DNA of 64,000 nt from Lichenostomus cassidix (taxonomy: Eukaryota > Chordata > Aves > Passeriformes > Meliphagidae), in NCBI GenBank assembly GCA_008360975.2, contig CM039187.1:18121094-18185093 (forward strand). The letters are read 5' to 3'. The position numbers and the translations under genes were made by a program. The notes under the pieces were generated by a model. That model saw only the letters and a program-made list of their open reading frames with translations, had not been told where the DNA came from and did not search any database. Below are positions 1 to 19,747 of the stretch, piece by piece (position 1 is the stretch's first letter; every line of letters starts with the position of its first letter).

Positions 1-2900
1 CTCAGAGCACAAGCTTTGAGAGTGGGAATGGTCATGGCATAGGTGAGGAACACACAGGGAGGAGCAGGGGGAAGGATCATGAGAGATGAGTGACACTGAA
101 GCAGAGCCCAAAGCTGAGCAGCGAGAGGAGGGAAGCAGCCCAGCAGAGATGCAAAGGAGAGATCTGGAGAACTGCCAGAGCCTCTGAGGGACCTTGCAGG
201 GCTGTGGGGACTGCCTTGGCCAGGGTTACTCTGGGTTCTAAAGTAGCCAGATATTTTTGTCACTGGTGCCCTCTGCTGCTGCTTGATTGTGTTAATAATT
301 TCCTAGAAATATTTCTTGTCCTGTGCCAACATTGTAGATATTTACCACCTGGTAAAAGGAGTATTCTGGCATCTCAGTACAGTATTTCTAAGAGAGCCTG
401 TGTAAGTGTGGAGATAGGATTTTCCTCTTTGATAGTTTTACTTCTAAGGTCCCACTTCTTTATGTCTCAGCAAGTCGTGCAGTTGTCCCTAGTGATCCCT
501 GCTGGTTGGCTTTAATTTGGAATCAGCATTGAGCTCAGATTCAGATTTTCCAGGAGATTATGTTTTCACCTGGATATGTCTGACATTCCCCTGGTCCAGT
601 GATTTTTCCAGTTTTAATCACACAGACATGGCTTTATGTGGCTGACTGCTATTGACTTTGTCTCTCATTCAGTGGTTGTCAGTATAAAAAACATTGAGTC
701 ATTTTGTGTAGACACCATTCCCATGCCTTGGGTGGATACAGCATTTTTTCATGATGAATAGTCCAAAGGTTTCATAATCTGAGATTATAAAATATGTTGC
801 TGACTTTTGCTGAAGTTGTCCCCAGCACTTCCTCCAGCTACAACCACATAGAAGACTCTCTTCCTTTCTCAGCCACAGCAGAAACACCAGAGCAGCAGTT
901 TCTGGAGCAAGGTGGTACAAGGAGACCCCCATGGGTGATGATAAAGGCAGTCCCACAGCAGCAGTGATGTGGCTGTGATGTACCAGAATCAGTGTGGGGC
1001 CTTTGGGGCTGTCCCAAGCTCTGTGACTGCAGGAGTGCTCTTAGCACATCACATCACCAACCAGTCAGTCCCTAGGCCCTGTTTCTACCTGCATCTCCAA
1101 CATTTTGCAACTGAAAGCTTCTACCACTCTCTTTGTGCATCTTTTGATAGCAACAAGTGCACAAGTATTAGTGTGGGTGGTGGCAGAAACAAGAGACTCC
1201 AGGAAGTATCGAGCATAAATTTGCTCATTTTATAAAGTCTGTGTCTGTGCAGACCCCTTGCAAAAAGAATGGTCAGAGCACGGCAGGGAGAGAAAGGTCA
1301 ATTATCTCTGATAACAGATGGAGCCCTCAGAAAAGGAATATTCATTGTCTAACTCCATAGCAGAATGATTTTCAGCTTGGTATCAATGGGCTTCCCCTAT
1401 ACTCATTTGACTTTCATAATAGTATCAGAACTGTATCATAGCTTTTCCTTTTCCAGGAGCCTGCCTGGCCAAGGTTGAAAATCAGTTATCATATTGTAGT
1501 GAGGTCCTTTTGAAGACAATGAAAGCATTACTGGATAATTCTGCTCTTATTCATTCCCATGTTAATCAAAAGTGTTTCTTCTGAATTGAATTTCTGCGTA
1601 TTTGTATCAGTGTGTTGGAGTAAAGAGTCCCTTCTCACAGAGCAATTTTCCCTGATTTATTACCTGATGTCTGTGTTTGTCATTTCTTGAGCTGGGGTCC
1701 CAGACAATGTACAAGAGGATCCTTGTAGGTAGAGAGAGGAATGAGGCTTAACTTTGCAGCCTTCTTGCTGCTAAGTCCATCCTTGGGTAGGGAATTCCCC
1801 ATGTAGCTGTGACTGCATGAAATGTTTCATGGTAGTGGCTGTTAGCTCCCTGCTGTGTGTGCACTCCAAGGAGCTGAAGAGCAGCAGAGAGAGGAGGATT
1901 CCTTCAGCCTTATTTACCATATGGTTTTAGAGTTAGACCCTGTTTTTCCACAAGCTTCTGGCAATGTTTTGGACCCTGGCAATCCCCCCCTAGTCCAGCT
2001 GTTAGAAAGAAGCGATCTTTATTTCTCCAAGCAAGACAAGTGGGCAGAGATGGTTTATAAATTTGAGGCATAAAGAGTGCTAAATAGGAGCCCAGCTGCT
2101 TTCAGGGAGAATGCATGTATAATAGTACTGCCATTAACTATCTTGAAAAAAACAAAGATGAAAAAACCCAGGATGCTGGACCTCTGCAAATCCCTGATTC
2201 ATGGCTTATGACAATTCCAGTGTGGCCAGTACCAACCAGGAGAGGGCACTGGGGTCTTAAAACACTCAGAGGAGCCTGAACACCTTACACAGTCACTGGT
2301 GGGACTTAATAGCCACAGGATATCCTCTCTATGCCACTGTTTCCAGACCCTGTTCCACACTATTTCTCTTCTGGCAAGGAGAACACATCAGTGGTAAGAT
2401 GGAACCCAGCTGCTACATATAAACATCCTTTGCAGCCATACTGCAAGCACTTAGCATCTGTTCACTTTTAAATAGCACTTTTAATGTTAATATATGAGTA
2501 CATGACCTTTGGGAGTAAAAATGGGCAATTCTCTTTACTGAAACACAGTTGTGATAACAGTCAGTTTGGGGGGTTTGTATGTGTCTGCTGTTTTGGTTTG
2601 GGGATGTTTTTCTTCATAAAAAAACATTTCTTGAGGGATTTGGATGAAAACTGGACTACAAAACCAGTATTTATTTCCGGATGAAGAGACAAAATTATGT
2701 TGTTCCACTCCCTCCGTCAGCTCTGTCATTTTATGAATTACATCTGTACCAAAGGCTGTCTGGCAGTGGCTGGGAATGCATGAGATGTGAAAGTGTATGG
2801 CATGCATTTCTGGCTGCCTGCAACATACTGTGTATTGACAGTCAAAGAGTCAAAATGGTTAAGTTTAGGTGAGAGGACAAGGCTTTCCTCACCTTCCAGG
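1..2900. other. Unique left flank, no gene recognised
   Basis: This stretch does not match the repeated units to the right. I see no P450 exon, no BLOC1S2 exon and no long open frame here. The frames at 90-515 and 1855-2073 have no recognisable domain and no convincing splice context. It is probably intergenic or intronic DNA bordering the array. Confidence 0.5.
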
Positions 2901-2909
2901 CACAGTTCT

Positions 2910-2972
2910 AGATGGGGACAAGGAAAAGATTGAGTGAGAGAGGGTACCAAAATTTCAGTAGTGTAACTCTTT
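2910..2972. repeat. Relic of a repeat-unit internal block at the left edge of the array
   Basis: These bases resemble the block at 16955-17020, including the words ctagatggggacaagg and gattgagtga and the phrase gtgtaactctt. They are joined directly to sequence that elsewhere begins a unit (tttaaatgcatgatttatc, also near 20487 and 48600). The internal block and the unit start lie about 3.5 kb apart in the other units, so this looks like a deletion junction. It hints that another unit once lay further left, or that this is the original left breakpoint. Confidence 0.5.
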
Positions 2973-4224
2973 GAGGTGTATTTTAAATGCATGATTTATC
3001 ATCTGTTTCCATTACCACTGTAGGTATTTGATATCATGAAGTGTTAACACAAGGTTTTGTTACTTAATGATTGCTGAATTCTTCTTGAATTTTAAATTAT
3101 TTGGTGAGTTTTCTGTTATCATTTTTCTTAATGATATGCACTGTTTTCAGAGCATACAGACTACCAGCATGTTACATGTTTCCATGATTTTTTGTGATGA
3201 TGATAAGCAACTTTCTGAAGTTGCAGAATGCCTCTGATTAAGGCCAAGTCTGAGCAGGTCTCTCTGTGTTCAAGTCTTGTTTGTCCTGCAGATTCCCTGC
3301 TCAGCCTTTGGAAAGGCACAGTGGGTGCTCTGCCCCGTGATGACAGTGTCACAGCTGGGGACAGCTGATAATGCTGCCCCTTTGCTTCTTTATCTCCCAG
3401 AGCACAGACCTTTTGGATGACCTGCTGTACACCACAGTGGTTCTGCAGCTGATCAGGAGGAGCTCCAGTGCTTGTGCAGGCAACTGAGATCAGGAATCTC
3501 AGGAACTCTGCTAAGCTCAGACATCCTCTTTGAAACCCACAGACTTCACTTCTGTGCCTATTTTTATCATGTGTGGCACCTGACTGACTTTTCCCATTTC
3601 CTGACTCTTTTTTACCTGGCTTGGGGAAATTCCTAATCATTCTTTATGCTGAATATAGTCTAGAGCTAAGCACATTGGCTCTACTGAGCAATGATTATAG
3701 CTGAGCGATGGGTTATAGCAGCAACACAGTGATTTACTGTTGGTGGAGTCACAGTACAGGTCCAGAGAAGGCTGTTATCAGCTTCATTTCCTTGCCCTTC
3801 TGGTTACTGAAAAGCAGTACATTTGCCATGTATTGCGAATGACTGATGAACTTCACTGACTTCATCCTTTTCCAGCTGAGTTATGTTTTGGGTCTGGCAA
3901 GTTCATACATAAATATTTAACCAAGTTTTTTGATCTATCTGGTCAAATGTAATTTCTGTGATCTGAAAGCTAATGATGTGGTTTGTATCTCTAGTACAAT
4001 GTGTAGCATTTTACATACATGGGTGTTACACCAATGGTTGAATACTGAAGATATCACTGAACCTTAATACTTGCTGACCACAGCAGATCCTCTGTCAAAC
4101 TGCTGACAGAAATAAGGCAGAGGTTGATTTTGTTATTTTCTACATGGGACTAAGGAAAGTCCTGTCTGAAAGCAGTAAAAGCTTAGTAGCTGAGATGTTG
4201 CTATTCACAGCTAAACAGGCAAGA

Positions 4225-4825
4225 TGATTTTCACAGGCTACTCGGCCAACTTGCTGTCCTGCTTTTGAATGGGCTGAATGTTTTGGATTTGTGCTGGAAA
4301 TAGTGTTGATAATTCAGGCATGTTTTAGTGATTGTTGAGCTGTGCTTGCACAGCCTCAAGGACTTCTCGAATTCTCCTAGCACCCTGACAGCAAATAGGC
4401 TGGGGTAGCACAAGAATTTGTGAGGAGACACAGCTGGGACAGCTGATCCCAACTATTAAAAGAGATATTTCATACCATAAGGCAACATGCTGAGCACATA
4501 AACTAGAGAGAAGTAGGGTGGGGGCCGCTGCTCAGCAGTGGCTGGGCATCAATTGGTTGTAAGTGAGCAGTTGTTTTTAATTCCCATCGCTTGTCTTTCT
4601 TAAGTTTTATTTTTAATTTTAAAATTTCATTTTCTTCATCATCATCATCATCATCATCATCTTCATCATCATCATTATTTATTTCAATTATTAAAATGTT
4701 CTTATGTCAACCTATGAATTTTCTCCCTTGTACTACTCCAGTTCTCGTCCCCTCCATCCTGCTGGAGAGGGAGAGCGAGTAAGCAGCTGTGTGGTGCTCA
4801 GTTGTCAGCTGGGGTTAAACCATCT
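4225..4825 (+). mobile_element. Avian ERVL-type solo LTR, unit 1, + strand
   Basis: The sequence follows the pattern of a common avian ERVL LTR. It has tgttttggatttgtgctgg early, then the gacacagctgggacagctga block, gatatttcataccata, an ATTAAA poly(A)-like signal (4692-4697) followed by tcttatgtcaacc, and the ending gctggggttaaaccat. A TCA/TCT microsatellite (about 4634-4674) sits where the family usually carries an ATT tract. No internal retroviral genes flank it, so it is a solo LTR. The family was recognised from memory of recurring avian LTRs, and the ends are approximate. Confidence 0.75.
4634..4674. repeat. TCA/TCT microsatellite inside the + strand LTR
   Basis: A run of tcatcatcat units with one tct interruption. 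The corresponding tracts in the other units differ in length and pattern (about 22127-22166, 39377-39413 and 50256-50293), so this is a variable marker for telling the copies apart. It produces a spurious serine-rich open frame. Confidence 0.85.
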
Positions 4826-5274
4826 CCATGAAAATGTTTAGTGAAATGTCACATTATAATGTAAGGACATAGGAACCCAAGGATGGATGTGCTGGATCAT
4901 GGCAATAGTCAAGGCAGCCCAGAATTCTGTCCAACTCCAACAGTAGCTTAAAAATTAGTTCCCAAGGACCAGAACAGAATCATGGCTACGACAGAAGAAT
5001 ATTCTCTCAGACTGCTTCAGTCTCCAGGGATTCATGAGCTATAAGTGATACCTTTGTGTTTGAGTACCTTCAATGGATTTTGCTCCCATGCATTTGCCTG
5101 GTTACATTTTTACATCTCTAAAAATGGTGTTCCACAGCCCAAAGGCATGGTGTGTGAAAAGACACCTCCTTTTGCTTGTTTTAAAATATGGAAAGGAACA
5201 AATACGAAAATTGGTTACATTTCTTTGTGCCTGGATGCCAAGGAATAGACATTGGTTAATAGTCTGTACCTAGA

Positions 5275-5745
5275 TTTTCACTGTGCAGACTCTGGACCTT
5301 TCTGTAACAGGATGAGGGAGCGACTTGGAAGAGCAAACATGTTCACATTTCCTGGTTAAGATAAAGACTGTTAAACAAAGAGAAGGAAAAAAATAAACAA
5401 GTAATGAAAAGACTCACCACCTCCCCCCAGAAGACTCATGACCAGTCAGGCTCTGAACAATGGCTGCATTGGAGAGACAATTCCCCAGTTTTCATTGCTG
5501 AGCATGACATCAGATGACATGGATTGTCTCTCTGGCCAGTTTGGGTTGGTTGTCCCAGCTGTGTCCACTCGCAATCCCTTGCTGACCCCCAGCCTGTTAC
5601 TCGTGTTGGGGACAGAGGGAGCAACCAAGAAAGCCTCAGTGCTGTGCGAGCACAGCTCAGCAGTAGCTAAAACACTGGTGTGTCCTCAAAGCTGTCACAA
5701 ATCTAAACCATGGCACCACACAGGCTGCTGTGAGGGAGCCAGATC
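5275..5745 (-). mobile_element. Avian ERVL-type LTR, unit 1, - strand
   Basis: Read on the minus strand, this follows the same LTR family as the element at 4225-4825. It has a gccatggtttagatttgtg start region, acaccagtgttttagctact, tggacacagctgggacaacc, caaactggccagagagacaa, gatgtcatgctcagcaatg, and then an aacagtctttatcttaacc region. It lies about 450 bases from the + strand LTR in the opposite orientation. The open frame 5438-5851 is a by-product of this LTR and not a gene. Ends are approximate. Confidence 0.7.
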
Positions 5746-6936
5746 CAGTATGCCTTTGCAGGCTGTGAATACACTTGAAGGGGCTGTTTTGAGGATAAGA
5801 AGGTGTCTGTTTTCTCACAGAGCTAACCTTCAAGACAACAGAAGCAGGTGAATTAATAGCAGGTCCCAGATTAAAGGCTATGTATGTATAAATGCAGGAC
5901 AGAATCCTGGGAGCTGGCCTATATGTGACACCAGGCAGGCCCAGCCAAGCACCAGCCTCCAGAAGGCATTCAAAGGAAGGTCTGGAATTTGAAAGACTGG
6001 TTCCTACAACAGCATCCCATCCTGTCCATTGGAGCTTAAATTCACAGGTGGAGCCAGAGAATGGTGCCAATTTGTAGCAAGACCAGAGGCCCCAGCATCT
6101 GCTTTCCTACCACACTGGGAAGACAGCTGGGAAGAAAGCAGAGTCTTTGAGGTGCTTCCTGTGAATGTGAACTGCATCAGGATGGGTCTTTCATACCCAG
6201 ATAAGCCTTTCATACTCAAATAGCCTTTCACACTCAACTAATCCCTGTCTTTCTGTCATCAGAGGTGACCCAAGACTTTTGGCACTTAAATCTCTTCTCA
6301 GTTAAACTCATGGATCCCTCCAAGCAGCTCTGGCTTTACTCTCAACACCATTTTGAAACCCTTCAGGGATTATGTGAGTAATTAAATAAATAATTAAAAA
6401 GCCATGTCCGGATGTGGGATGATGCTCCAACCAAAGCCCGACTTTTCCAGCACATTGGGCTTCACAAGCAGTTGTTCACCCTCGGGGTTGCCAATAGAGG
6501 AATGCAAGGCACTTTATCTACAAAATTAAAGGAAAAGAAAATGCAAAGAACCAGCCTTTTTCCTTGATAACTATAAAAGTAAGTGTTCTCAGCAATGTAA
6601 TCATCCCTCCAGAGCATAGAAGGCTCCTTTCCATTTCACTCATCTGCCCACTTCTGGTTTTAAATACCCTGGTGTGCATTATTCAGAGCAGTGCCCATTA
6701 TACTAGAATTTGCAAAATTTGTTGCTGATAGAAAAACCTCATTAGGACCAGGAGAGTTGAGCAGAGGATTTTTTCTTTTTCTTTTTTAATTTCACCAATA
6801 CTTCCATTCCCCTTCTTAAGCTACAGCTGTTATCATCTTCTTCTCTTTACATGCCCTCATTCCTAGTTTATTTGTTTCCCTACTGTGGCTTCGCTGGGTC
6901 TGAATTACCATTGCTTTAGGACAATTACATAACTCA

Positions 6937-7069
6937 CAAAGTCAACTTCAGTAACATTCATTCTTATCACGAGCAGATTAATAAGTAAACTCATATCTCA
7001 GCAGGAATAGGAAGCTACATAGTATTGGCTAATTCCAACCACATGCTCTGGTACCACAGCATATAAATA
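6937..7069 (+). promoter_or_regulatory. Gene A core promoter: TATA box, CCAAT box, HNF4-like motif
   Basis: TATAAATA lies at 7062-7069, 65 bases before the ATG, which predicts a start of transcription near 7090-7100 and a 5' UTR of about 40 bases. ATTGG (an inverted CCAAT box) is at 7024-7028. CAAAGTCAA at 6937-6945 resembles an HNF4 half-site, which would fit liver expression. The last point is inference from motif similarity only. Confidence 0.6.
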
Positions 7070-7133
7070 AGCATGGATTTGCAGGTCCAACATTGGGCTT
7101 TTCTGACACTTGGCTTCTCTTCCTCAGCCCACC

Positions 7134-14249
<7,116 letters not shown>

Positions 14250-14863
14250 CCAAGTGAAGACACTTGCCACTTCCCAAATTCATGAGTGCTCTGGCTGAAT
14301 GACAATCATTCCCCAACCTGTTGAGACTGAAACATTCAGATTATTGGGTAGATACTTTATGGAGAGAAGAGTGCTTAGAAAAGAAAATTGTATGGTGCTT
14401 TTATAATCAACACAGCCAGCTCTTAACAGAGTAGGCAATTGCATAGGGAAGGACACAGCTCCCTGTGCAAAATTACACAGGCTCATCTACCTCGCCCAGC
14501 TCTCGTTCCTGTCTGGCTCCTGACATGCCAGGCTGTCTGGACTACTTCTCTGAGATCCCAGCTGCTGCTGTCCATATCACCTGATTCTCTCAGCAGAGCA
14601 GGAATAGATGCTTGTACTTCAGGGTTTTTAGACTCTGCTTGATGTACCTCTCTCCTCTGTATCTTCAGTTTGTTTGTGACCAATATGTAAAGGCAAGCAT
14701 AAAACATTGAGGTTTTTTGTGTTTAATGATGATCATATACTGTATTCCTGCTCCAATACATATTGTCTACTGTGGTGGGGTGGAGTTTATCAATGACTGG
14801 GCAGATGGGTCACCTTCTGTGTGATTATAATGAAGGTTTGTGAAAATACAGTTTATACTGCAA

Positions 14864-14890
14864 AATAAAGAAGTAATATGAAGAAGTTAC
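14864..14890 (+). terminator. Gene A poly(A) signal with altered downstream sequence
   Basis: AATAAA at 14864-14869 ends a 3' UTR of about 620 bases. About nine bases after the signal, the sequence departs from genes B and D and continues as gaagaagttacctgcag. The T-rich stretch (ttgtttttctgag) that follows the signal in B and D is missing. Confidence 0.7.
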
Positions 14891-16050
14891 CTGCAGTCCT
14901 GCCAGGTAACACGGTGAGCACAGAAAGGCTATTTCTATTTCAAACCCAGGATTTTCAAAGTGATGGTGAAGGTTCTCAAAAGTCATCTGCTTCACTGTTT
15001 TTAAGGAGACATTCTTTTAAACATACTGGAAGGTTTGAACTACTTCGTTGCTATGTATCATCAGCACTTATCTTCAACTGCAACTCACTCAGAAGCTAGC
15101 TTAAATCACTTAAGATTTATAGGTGCAGAAAAAATATATTTGTAGTAGGAGGAATATCTGTTCAGTAGGAAGGGCTCTGCCAAATCTGCAAGTTGGAACA
15201 TTGTTAACTTAGTAAAGAAGCAGCTTTTTCTGCTAGGCACGCCACTTCTTCATCAAAATGGAAACTACTACAAGAAAAATACTACAATCAAAATTCACTG
15301 GTGAAGTAGAGAAAGGATCTGCTAAGTTTACTGAGCACATGATAAAGAACTATGTCTGGAAATTTCACCTGAGGTCCAGAAAGTCAAAGAATATAGTTGC
15401 AGGAATACTTGATGCAGAGTTTAAAACATGTTCTTTTCTGCCCATCCCAGTAGCTTGAAGGAGTTTGTCCTTAGTAACAGACCCCTTTGAAAAAATAAAA
15501 AAACAGCTTGTGTAATCATTCCAACAGAACTTGAGATTCCAGATAAATGCAGCAAATTTGTTGTAAATTTATAGTAATTAATCTCTCTATTTCCAACAGA
15601 TAAAAGGGGATACCAAAATGAAGTGTTTTCAATACCCCACCCATTAAGTCCAAAGGTCCAGCTATCTTCCCAACACAGAGCTCAGTGATGCAAAAGTTGA
15701 AGTCTAGGACTTGCTGCTACTAAGGGAAAATGTCTTTACAGATTATCCCTAGACCAACTATTTCATGTGGAAAACAGGACTAACACACATATAGCCAATA
15801 TCAACATGAGTTAAGGACAAGCTTCTACTTTTCACTGCAGAACTGAGGCAACAGTACCCCTTGAGAAGAGGAAAATATTATTCAGCCTTAAGCTTGAATA
15901 CAGCCTACTGCATTCAATAGCTGGAAAAGGTTCCCAGTCTCCATGTTAGCTGTAACCAAATCCTTGTCAACATACAGAATCGCTGCTGTGCAAAGCCAGA
16001 GAGATCAGTCTGATTCATTGCCCAAATCCAGCTTATAGACTGTTGTAATT

Positions 16051-16689
16051 TCAACGTTTCTCCAGTCTTTTGCACTTGGCTTCTGCAGAAAGAAAAATAG
16101 TATTTTAGTAGTGGGTAGGTACTGCATCCTGTCAGCTAATTTACTCTATCATTCAGGATCCTTTTTTACGTTTTTGCATTTAACCAAATATAATTGTACA
16201 ATTTTTTTTTTTAAGAACTCATCTTTTTAAAGTCAGACAACAATATTAATTTAAGCCAAGGGGACTTGGGTGCCTGGTGGGACTTTATGAATCCCTCTAT
16301 TTGCAAGGTTGAACACCAATCTTTAAAATATGAGGCAGTGCATAGCATAGAAAAGAAATCAAGCCTCACTAATAAGCTGTAGTTTAACAACACCTGTACT
16401 AGTCCACCATAATATAACATGTTACATGAACCTTTTCCCAAAGCTTATCACTTCACACATCATGTTTATGCTCAAAAGCACCAAAGGCAACTCTGCAGCT
16501 CAGAGTTGTTAAACTTTCTTTCTTTTTAAATCCCCTTGCAAGGCACTATGCTGCTAGGTCTTAACAATGGAGGACAATAGTTACCAAGTTTTTTGGAATA
16601 AGCATCCAATTTATAAGCTGCCTGCTCCAGAGCTGCAACCTGTTCCTCAATTAGGTTTATCTGTTCCAGATATGGCTGAAGATCAGCAT
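16051..16689 (-). pseudogene. BLOC1S2 3' fragment (last two coding exons), unit 1
   Basis: BLOC1S2 is a subunit of the BLOC-1 and BORC complexes in lysosome-related organelle biogenesis. On the minus strand, 16585-16689 (105 nt, phase as expected, AG acceptor, GT donor) encodes a segment containing [20 protein letters not shown] followed by [12 protein letters not shown]. The terminal exon at 16051-16082 (32 nt) encodes EAKCKRLEKR and a TGA stop. Vertebrate BLOC1S2 ends in an almost identical coiled-coil tail (EAKYKKLEKR). The exons and their splice sites are intact, but I found none of the upstream exons in this unit, so it is best read as a duplicated 3' fragment. It faces the P450 tail to tail. 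Confidence 0.85.
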
Positions 16690-19600
16690 CTTAAAAAAGC
16701 ATAAGAATTTTATCTGTCAGTTCTCAGTAATGCATTTCCAAGAAACAGTTCACAGTTGAAACACAAGAATTTATTACATTCTTCAGATAGGACAGTTCAA
16801 AAAGTCCTTCCCTCCCCTGCCCCAAAATCAAGTGGTGACACTGAGAGCCATGGCCCAGGAAAATATGAAATGTTTAAGAGCACTGTCTAGTCTCTAACAC
16901 AAATAACAACAGAACATGAATCAAAAGTGTTCATTCTATCAGATCCAGAATCTGGGGTCCTAGATGGGGACAAGGAGAAGATTGAGTGAGGGGCTGCAGC
17001 AAAAATTTCAGTTGTGTAACTCTTGATGGGATTAATTGGTTAGTTGATGAGATTAAGGGTGTAATTCTCAGGTTGAACAGGAGACAGAGTTGTTTTGCAT
17101 TAGATGGCAGCACTGAGAACTGGCCTAAAGGAGAAACTGCTGTCTGACATGCTCGTTTGAGGAGCAGCCTGTGACATGGAAAAGTCTGGATCTCAGGTGC
17201 TAAAACAGCTGTGCAGACATCCAGCTTCTTGGGGCACAAAATGACCAATCTCTTGGTACAATTACTCTATCAGTCAGTATATGACTTTCAGCACAAGCTC
17301 TAAATGAACATCAGCCAGAGTTGTCCAAATTTCTGTAGCCTATTTGCAGGTTGTGCATATCCCAGTGCTGCAGGCTCAGGGATGTGGTCCATATGAGTCC
17401 CCTCCTCTGATGCAGCCACATTGCACCTGACCTTTTGTTCTACAGCACACTGGCATCAGTGGGCAAATAATGTGTCTAGCCAGAGGCCTGGAAAGAGAGG
17501 ATCCACAGAGCACCTGAGGAAACAGCACATTTGCAGCACCTCACCTTCTCCAGCACACGACTTGCTGAACAGCCATCTGGAGAAATCACTTGGCTTATCC
17601 ATGACAATGTGAGCCCTGGCACTTCTCCTTGGACCTGGGATAAGCCAGCTAGCAGTAGAAAAGTAGTGGAGGAATGTCCCATTGATTCTGGAGCCTGTTG
17701 TTTAATTTTTTGAGCTATAAGAAAAGGCACTATTTTTTCCCCTTGGAGGGTTGAGAGGAAAAAGGAGAGAGGTAAGACAAACATCATATAAAGAACGGAG
17801 TTAATATTACCTTTTTGATCTTTTTCCCCTGAATTTACATAACCCAGTACAGACATGCGGATCTTACCATATTGTCACACCAATAGAGTGAGGCTATATA
17901 TACACGACTCCAGTAAATTCAAATTTCCTTATATATCAATAAAAACTTAAATGAAAAAAAATGGCTGAAGCAAGTAGTCTAGAATCTTTTTAAAATTGGT
18001 ATACCATGGTTATATATTATCCAGCTACCTGTATTTATTTTTATAAATACATGTTTTGTCTCATCTAAATTTATTTGTTACTTTCAATTGCTCTTTATAT
18101 TAGCCAAGATACATTTCCTCTTAGGGGCAGAAAGAGAACACCTCAGAAGTGCCCCCTTGATCTTTGTACGTCCCTTCCTTTCCAGTAGCAAAGTCTGTCT
18201 TTCCCAGGATAAGTCCAGTATTGAGGTTGGGCTTGAGGAAACTCAATTCAGACTTAGGAAAATCCATTTATTACTTAAAAAAGAAGGGACACAATATTTC
18301 TCTTTTTCTTTCCCAAGATTCCGGTATTAATGGTGAAACATTTCTAGGCAGGTCTTTGCCATCACATGATCTACAGGTACCCCCAGGTAGGTACACCTGG
18401 ATTTAATAATAAATAATCATCCTTCCTTAACAGCTCCTACTCTAAAGAGTCAGTGTAGCTTATTTGAAAGTTGCAATGAAAGAGGTCATGGAACACTGAA
18501 AGAGGTCATGGAAGTTCACTCTTCAGTGAAACCTAGATCCAAAGTCTGACGCTGGAACCTTTCAGGTAATGCCTGGATTAACTGAGTTCATTAAGAAACA
18601 TTTAACCAATCTATTTGCACTGATAAATCAAGTATCATTCTTGCCAAGTCCTTGTTAAACATTAGATAAGCTGTGCAATGTTTTGCTTTTAGCAGCTGTA
18701 TCATCTGAGCTGTTGAGTACTATCAGAATGTATTGTACAGTACCACATATGGATCACTCTGCATCCTTTACCTTTGCACTACTGGGAGATTTACTTCAAT
18801 TAAGAACTGTATCTGAAAGTCACAGAGAAAGAAGGCAGAGATACATACCTAGATACTTTATTTTCTTTTTTCTGACAGTTTTTCTCTGAAATATCATATA
18901 TTTCATATAAATCATAGTTAATGTTCTCCAATTTCACTATTCCAAACAAATGAAAAGCAAAGCATAGGGCACATCTTTCATGTTTATGAGAGAGAATGCA
19001 TTAGGCATCACCATTTCCAGAGGAGGTGATGTGTGCAGGAGAGGGTGATGGTTGGGAGTGCAGGATGAGCCCCCTTTCACACTTGAGGGAGACATGGATG
19101 AGATCTGAAGCAGGAGAGTCTTTACATGGGCCCTGTTTAGCCAGTGATCCCATGCAAGAAACCTTTAATGAGGGAGGACTAGGAGAGCTTGTTACGTTCT
19201 TTGGAATGGGGCAACAGGATGGATCCCTGAAAGCAGACTGCTGCCATGGGAGAGAATGGTCCCTGTGGGCTCTGAACCAATCAGTATTAAACGTTAAATG
19301 AAACACAAATACAATTATTATCTTAGAAAATCTCACTTCGCCATGAAGTACTCACATATTTTAATCAAGTGAACTCTGCCTTTGGCTCATTGACAAGTTT
19401 ATCTTTTATGTTAACTTTCAAGCCATTGCTGCTTGAGTCCTACCAGGAAAACAGAGCTTGTTCATCTGCTACCCAGATACTGCTTCTGAGTTCATGCAAG
19501 TTCTTATTATTTGTGGGGTGTAGGTCACCAATGATGCAATGGCTCAACATTCAGTGCCACAGCACTTTGTGCCTGATTTTCTAGAAACTCCCCCTTGACC

Positions 19601-19747
19601 CTGCAATTTCTACTTTTCTCTCTGTCACCATGTAGCTGGTGTAGGCCCTCACAGAGGGACTGACAGAGTCCTTGCCCAAGGCAAGTCCTCCTGGTCCCAC
19701 CTGTCTCTGTCCTTGAATCCCACAGCCCCACACGTACTCACCAGTTT

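Noticed and set aside
3161..3640. Minus-strand ORF of 159 codons repeated at 20676-21155 and 48793-49272
   Set aside because: It is nearly identical because the duplications are recent, so openness is not evidence of selection. It has no domain, no splice context and no promoter.
4591..4782. Short ORF with a serine run
   Set aside because: It is the translation of the TCA microsatellite inside an LTR.
5438..5851. Plus-strand ORF of 137 codons and its copies in other units
   Set aside because: It lies over an ERVL-type LTR read in antisense.
7110..7133. Upstream extension of the gene A reading frame
   Set aside because: The frame starts with TTG, not ATG. The ATG at 7134 has good context and gives the standard CYP2 N-terminus.
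15258..15458. Short ORF of 66 codons, also at 43373-43573
   Set aside because: It occurs in units 1 and 3 only and is disrupted in units 2 and 4. No family features.
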